Source of the DNA: an uncultured Pseudoflavonifractor sp.
GTDB lineage: Bacteria > Bacillota > Clostridia > Oscillospirales > Oscillospiraceae
DNA length: 8,289 nucleotides
Assembly (NCBI GenBank): GCA_947565875.1
Contig: CANOHR010000038.1
Location: 1 to 8,289 of the forward strand
Direction of reading: 5' to 3'
Shown: in pieces, positions 7,125 through 8,289 of the stretch
Layout: each line of letters opens with the position of its first letter
Position numbering within the stretch: position 1 is the stretch's first letter
Translations under genes and position numbers: made by a program
The notes under the pieces: generated by a model
Seen by the model: only the letters and a program-made list of their open reading frames with translations
Databases searched by the model: none
What the model was told of the DNA's origin: nothing

Positions 7125-7149
7125 CGTGTCTGCTCTTGTCAAGCGAAGC
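7125..7149. repeat. Right terminal inverted repeat of the MITE
   Basis: Reverse complement of 6878-6902 (23 of 25). It is followed by the second TA copy at 7150-7151. Confidence 0.9.
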
Positions 7150-7151
7150 TA

Positions 7152-8289
7152 CCACTCACAAAACAGAATATATGGTTGGAGATCCTCTGGATATATCAGG
7201 CCTTACCATTGAAGTAGCCTTCTCCGACCAAAGCAGGCAGACGGTATCCGTCACCTCGGATATGGTCCAGGGCTTTACCTCTCAGCAGGCAGCGAAAAAG
7301 CTGACCTTGACCATCCAATACGGGGATCAGACTACCTCCTATGACGTTCAGGTCAAAGAGGCCCCCGCGCCTACCCACACCCATTCCTGGAGTACTGCAT
7401 GGGACTCGGACTCCACCGCCCACTGGCATAGCTGCACCGCCAACGGCTGCCCCATTACCGACAACACCCAAAAGGAGGGCTATGCCGCCCATATCCCCGG
7501 GGAATGGATCATTGACCAGGCCGCCACAGCTACCCAAAATGGCAGCAGACACAAGGAATGCAGCGTCTGCGGTCATATAACGGAGCGGGATACCATCCCC
7601 CCTGAGGACAGCGGCTCCTCCGGCGGGTCTTCTTCCGGCGGGTCCTCCTCCGGCGGGTCCTCCTCCGGTGGGTCCTCTTCCGGCGGGTCCTCTTCCGGCG
7701 GGTCCTCCTCCGGTGGGTCCTCTTCCGGTGGGTCCTCTTCCGGTGGGTCCTCTTCTGGTGGGTCCTCTTCCGGCGGGTCCTCTTCCGGCGGGTCCTCCTC
7801 CAGTGGGTCTTCCACCACCAGCACCGACAAAAGCATCGGTACCGTCACTGAGATGACCAAAAGGGAGGACGGCTCCCAGACGGTAGTCGAGACCGGGAAG
7901 GACGAGAGCGTAACGACCACAGAAACGGGAGCGGACGGCTCCACTGTCCAGAAAACGGAACGCCCCGACGGCTCCGTGGAGATCGTCATCGAGCAGGCCG
8001 ACCACATCAGCGCCGAGATCCATATTGGGATCCAGGGCGTTATCCAAGCCTCCGTCAAACTTCCTTCCTCTGTCACCCGTGAAGACGGGGGACCCATTCC
8101 CCTTCCTGTTCCTGGGATCCCCCTCACAACAGACACGCCCTCTGCCGTTACCCTACATACAGATTCCCCTCTGCCCGTAAAAGTAACGATCCCCACCCAG
8201 ACCCTGGCTCCCGGAGTGGTAGTCGTTCTTCTTGAGGAAAACGGCACTGAAACGGTCATAAAAAATAAGACAACAACTACCAAAAAACC
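7152..8289 (+). pseudogene. Large secreted surface protein, 3' part (continues past the window)
   Basis: Same gene as the part starting at 5173, now in a different frame because the insertion is 274 bp. The codons run from 7154 without a stop to the window edge (378 codons). Numbering as if rejoined: residues 572-636 (KTEYMVGDPLDISGLTIEVAF...) have the pattern of the group 3 bacterial Ig-like domain. Residues 644-715 form a small His/Trp/Cys-rich module (HTHSW, HWHSC with C663 and C668, then C705-x-x-C708) of a type seen in clostridial surface proteins. Residues 726-785 are twelve GGSSS repeats. After that comes a Thr/Asp/Gly-rich stretch (EDGSQTVVETG, GADGSTVQKTERPDGS) and a beta-rich region. 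In clostridial proteins with such tails, S-layer homology domains often follow, and I would expect them beyond the edge. No start codon with a good ribosome binding site serves this part alone. Confidence 0.78.
7622..7801 (+). repeat. Tandem 15-bp repeat coding for GGSSS
   Basis: Twelve consecutive 15-bp units (GGY GGG TCY TCY TCY) each encode Gly-Gly-Ser-Ser-Ser, followed by a degenerate thirteenth unit (7802-7816, SGSST). The units differ only at synonymous third positions, so the peptide is uniform while the DNA varies slightly. It forms a flexible linker between the Cys/His module and the C-terminal region. A gain or loss of units keeps the frame. Confidence 0.93.

Larger units (their letters stand above)
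6878..7149. mobile_element. MITE-like non-coding insertion with TA target duplication
   Basis: A 272-bp, GC-rich element bounded by TA on both sides (6876-6877 and 7150-7151). The terminal inverted repeats start GCTTCGCTTGACAAG and are 25 bp long with 23 matches, the outer 15 perfect. It encodes no transposase and no credible protein; the short reading frames inside are biased shadows. Removing 274 bp (element plus one TA) restores the surface protein frame exactly: codon A(6877)CC joins VNS to THKTEYMVGD. Removing the whole 278-bp repeat-to-repeat block would not restore it. A TA duplication is characteristic of IS630/Tc1-mariner-type transposases, so such an enzyme elsewhere in the genome probably mobilises it. 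That is an inference, because no transposase is in the window. Confidence 0.88.

Noticed and set aside
6878..7149. The insertion might be a self-splicing intron rather than a MITE
   Set aside because: Long terminal inverted repeats and a TA duplication point to DNA transposition. At 272 bp it is too short for a group II intron, and I see no group I core.
6676..7155. Short protein frames inside the MITE on both strands
   Set aside because: The sequence is dominated by inverted repeats, the peptides are Pro/Arg/Gly-rich without motifs, and no ribosome binding site fits.
7196..8283. Minus-strand frames with Pro/Glu/Asp or Gly/Pro/Arg pentapeptide repeats
   Set aside because: They are only the complement of the GGSSS-coding repeat. 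The plus-strand frame continues a domain-bearing protein.

Overview
The window most likely comes from a GC-rich member of the Clostridia, probably a gut Oscillospiraceae-type Firmicute. The evidence is strong AGGAGG-like ribosome binding sites, sigma-A consensus promoters, a short Firmicute-type serine acetyltransferase, and a surface protein with bacterial Ig-like and Ser/Gly-rich modules typical of clostridial S-layer-associated proteins. The class-level placement is an inference from style and composition; I cannot name the species.

Layout, left to right. (1) Bases 20-2304: promoter and gene for the membrane AAA+ protease FtsH, with an unusually long outward-facing domain. (2) Bases 2310-2378: a 20-bp perfect inverted repeat directly after ftsH that looks like a dispersed palindromic element. 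(3) Bases 2408-4150: a cysteine biosynthesis operon, cysE-cysK, with a textbook TTGACA-17-TATAAT promoter and palindromes at the -35 and near the start of transcription. It ends in a 22-bp-stem terminator placed to serve the convergent gene as well. (4) Bases 4209-5048, minus strand: an exported or membrane-anchored transglutaminase-like protein with its Cys/His/Asp triad. (5) Bases 5049-5172: a divergent promoter region. (6) Bases 5173 to the right edge: a large secreted surface protein gene (beta-helix-like repeats, Ig-like modules, a Cys/His-rich module, a GGSSS linker), running off the window.

The surface protein gene is broken twice. Codon 3, inside the signal peptide, is TAG. A 272-bp GC-rich, non-coding element with 25-bp terminal inverted repeats and a TA target duplication (a MITE, resembling the TA-targeting IS630/mariner group) sits in the middle of the gene. 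Removing the element plus one TA copy rejoins one continuous reading frame across a recognisable Ig-like domain, and that frame stays open for 378 codons to the edge of the window. The insertion is therefore either recent or reversible.

cysE and cysK carry out the two steps from serine to cysteine and are co-transcribed. ftsH is an independent housekeeping unit. The transglutaminase-like gene and the surface protein gene are divergently transcribed and both act outside the cytoplasm, but nothing in the sequence links them functionally. I see no RNA gene, CRISPR array, phage or defence system. The most interesting content is the MITE-interrupted surface gene.
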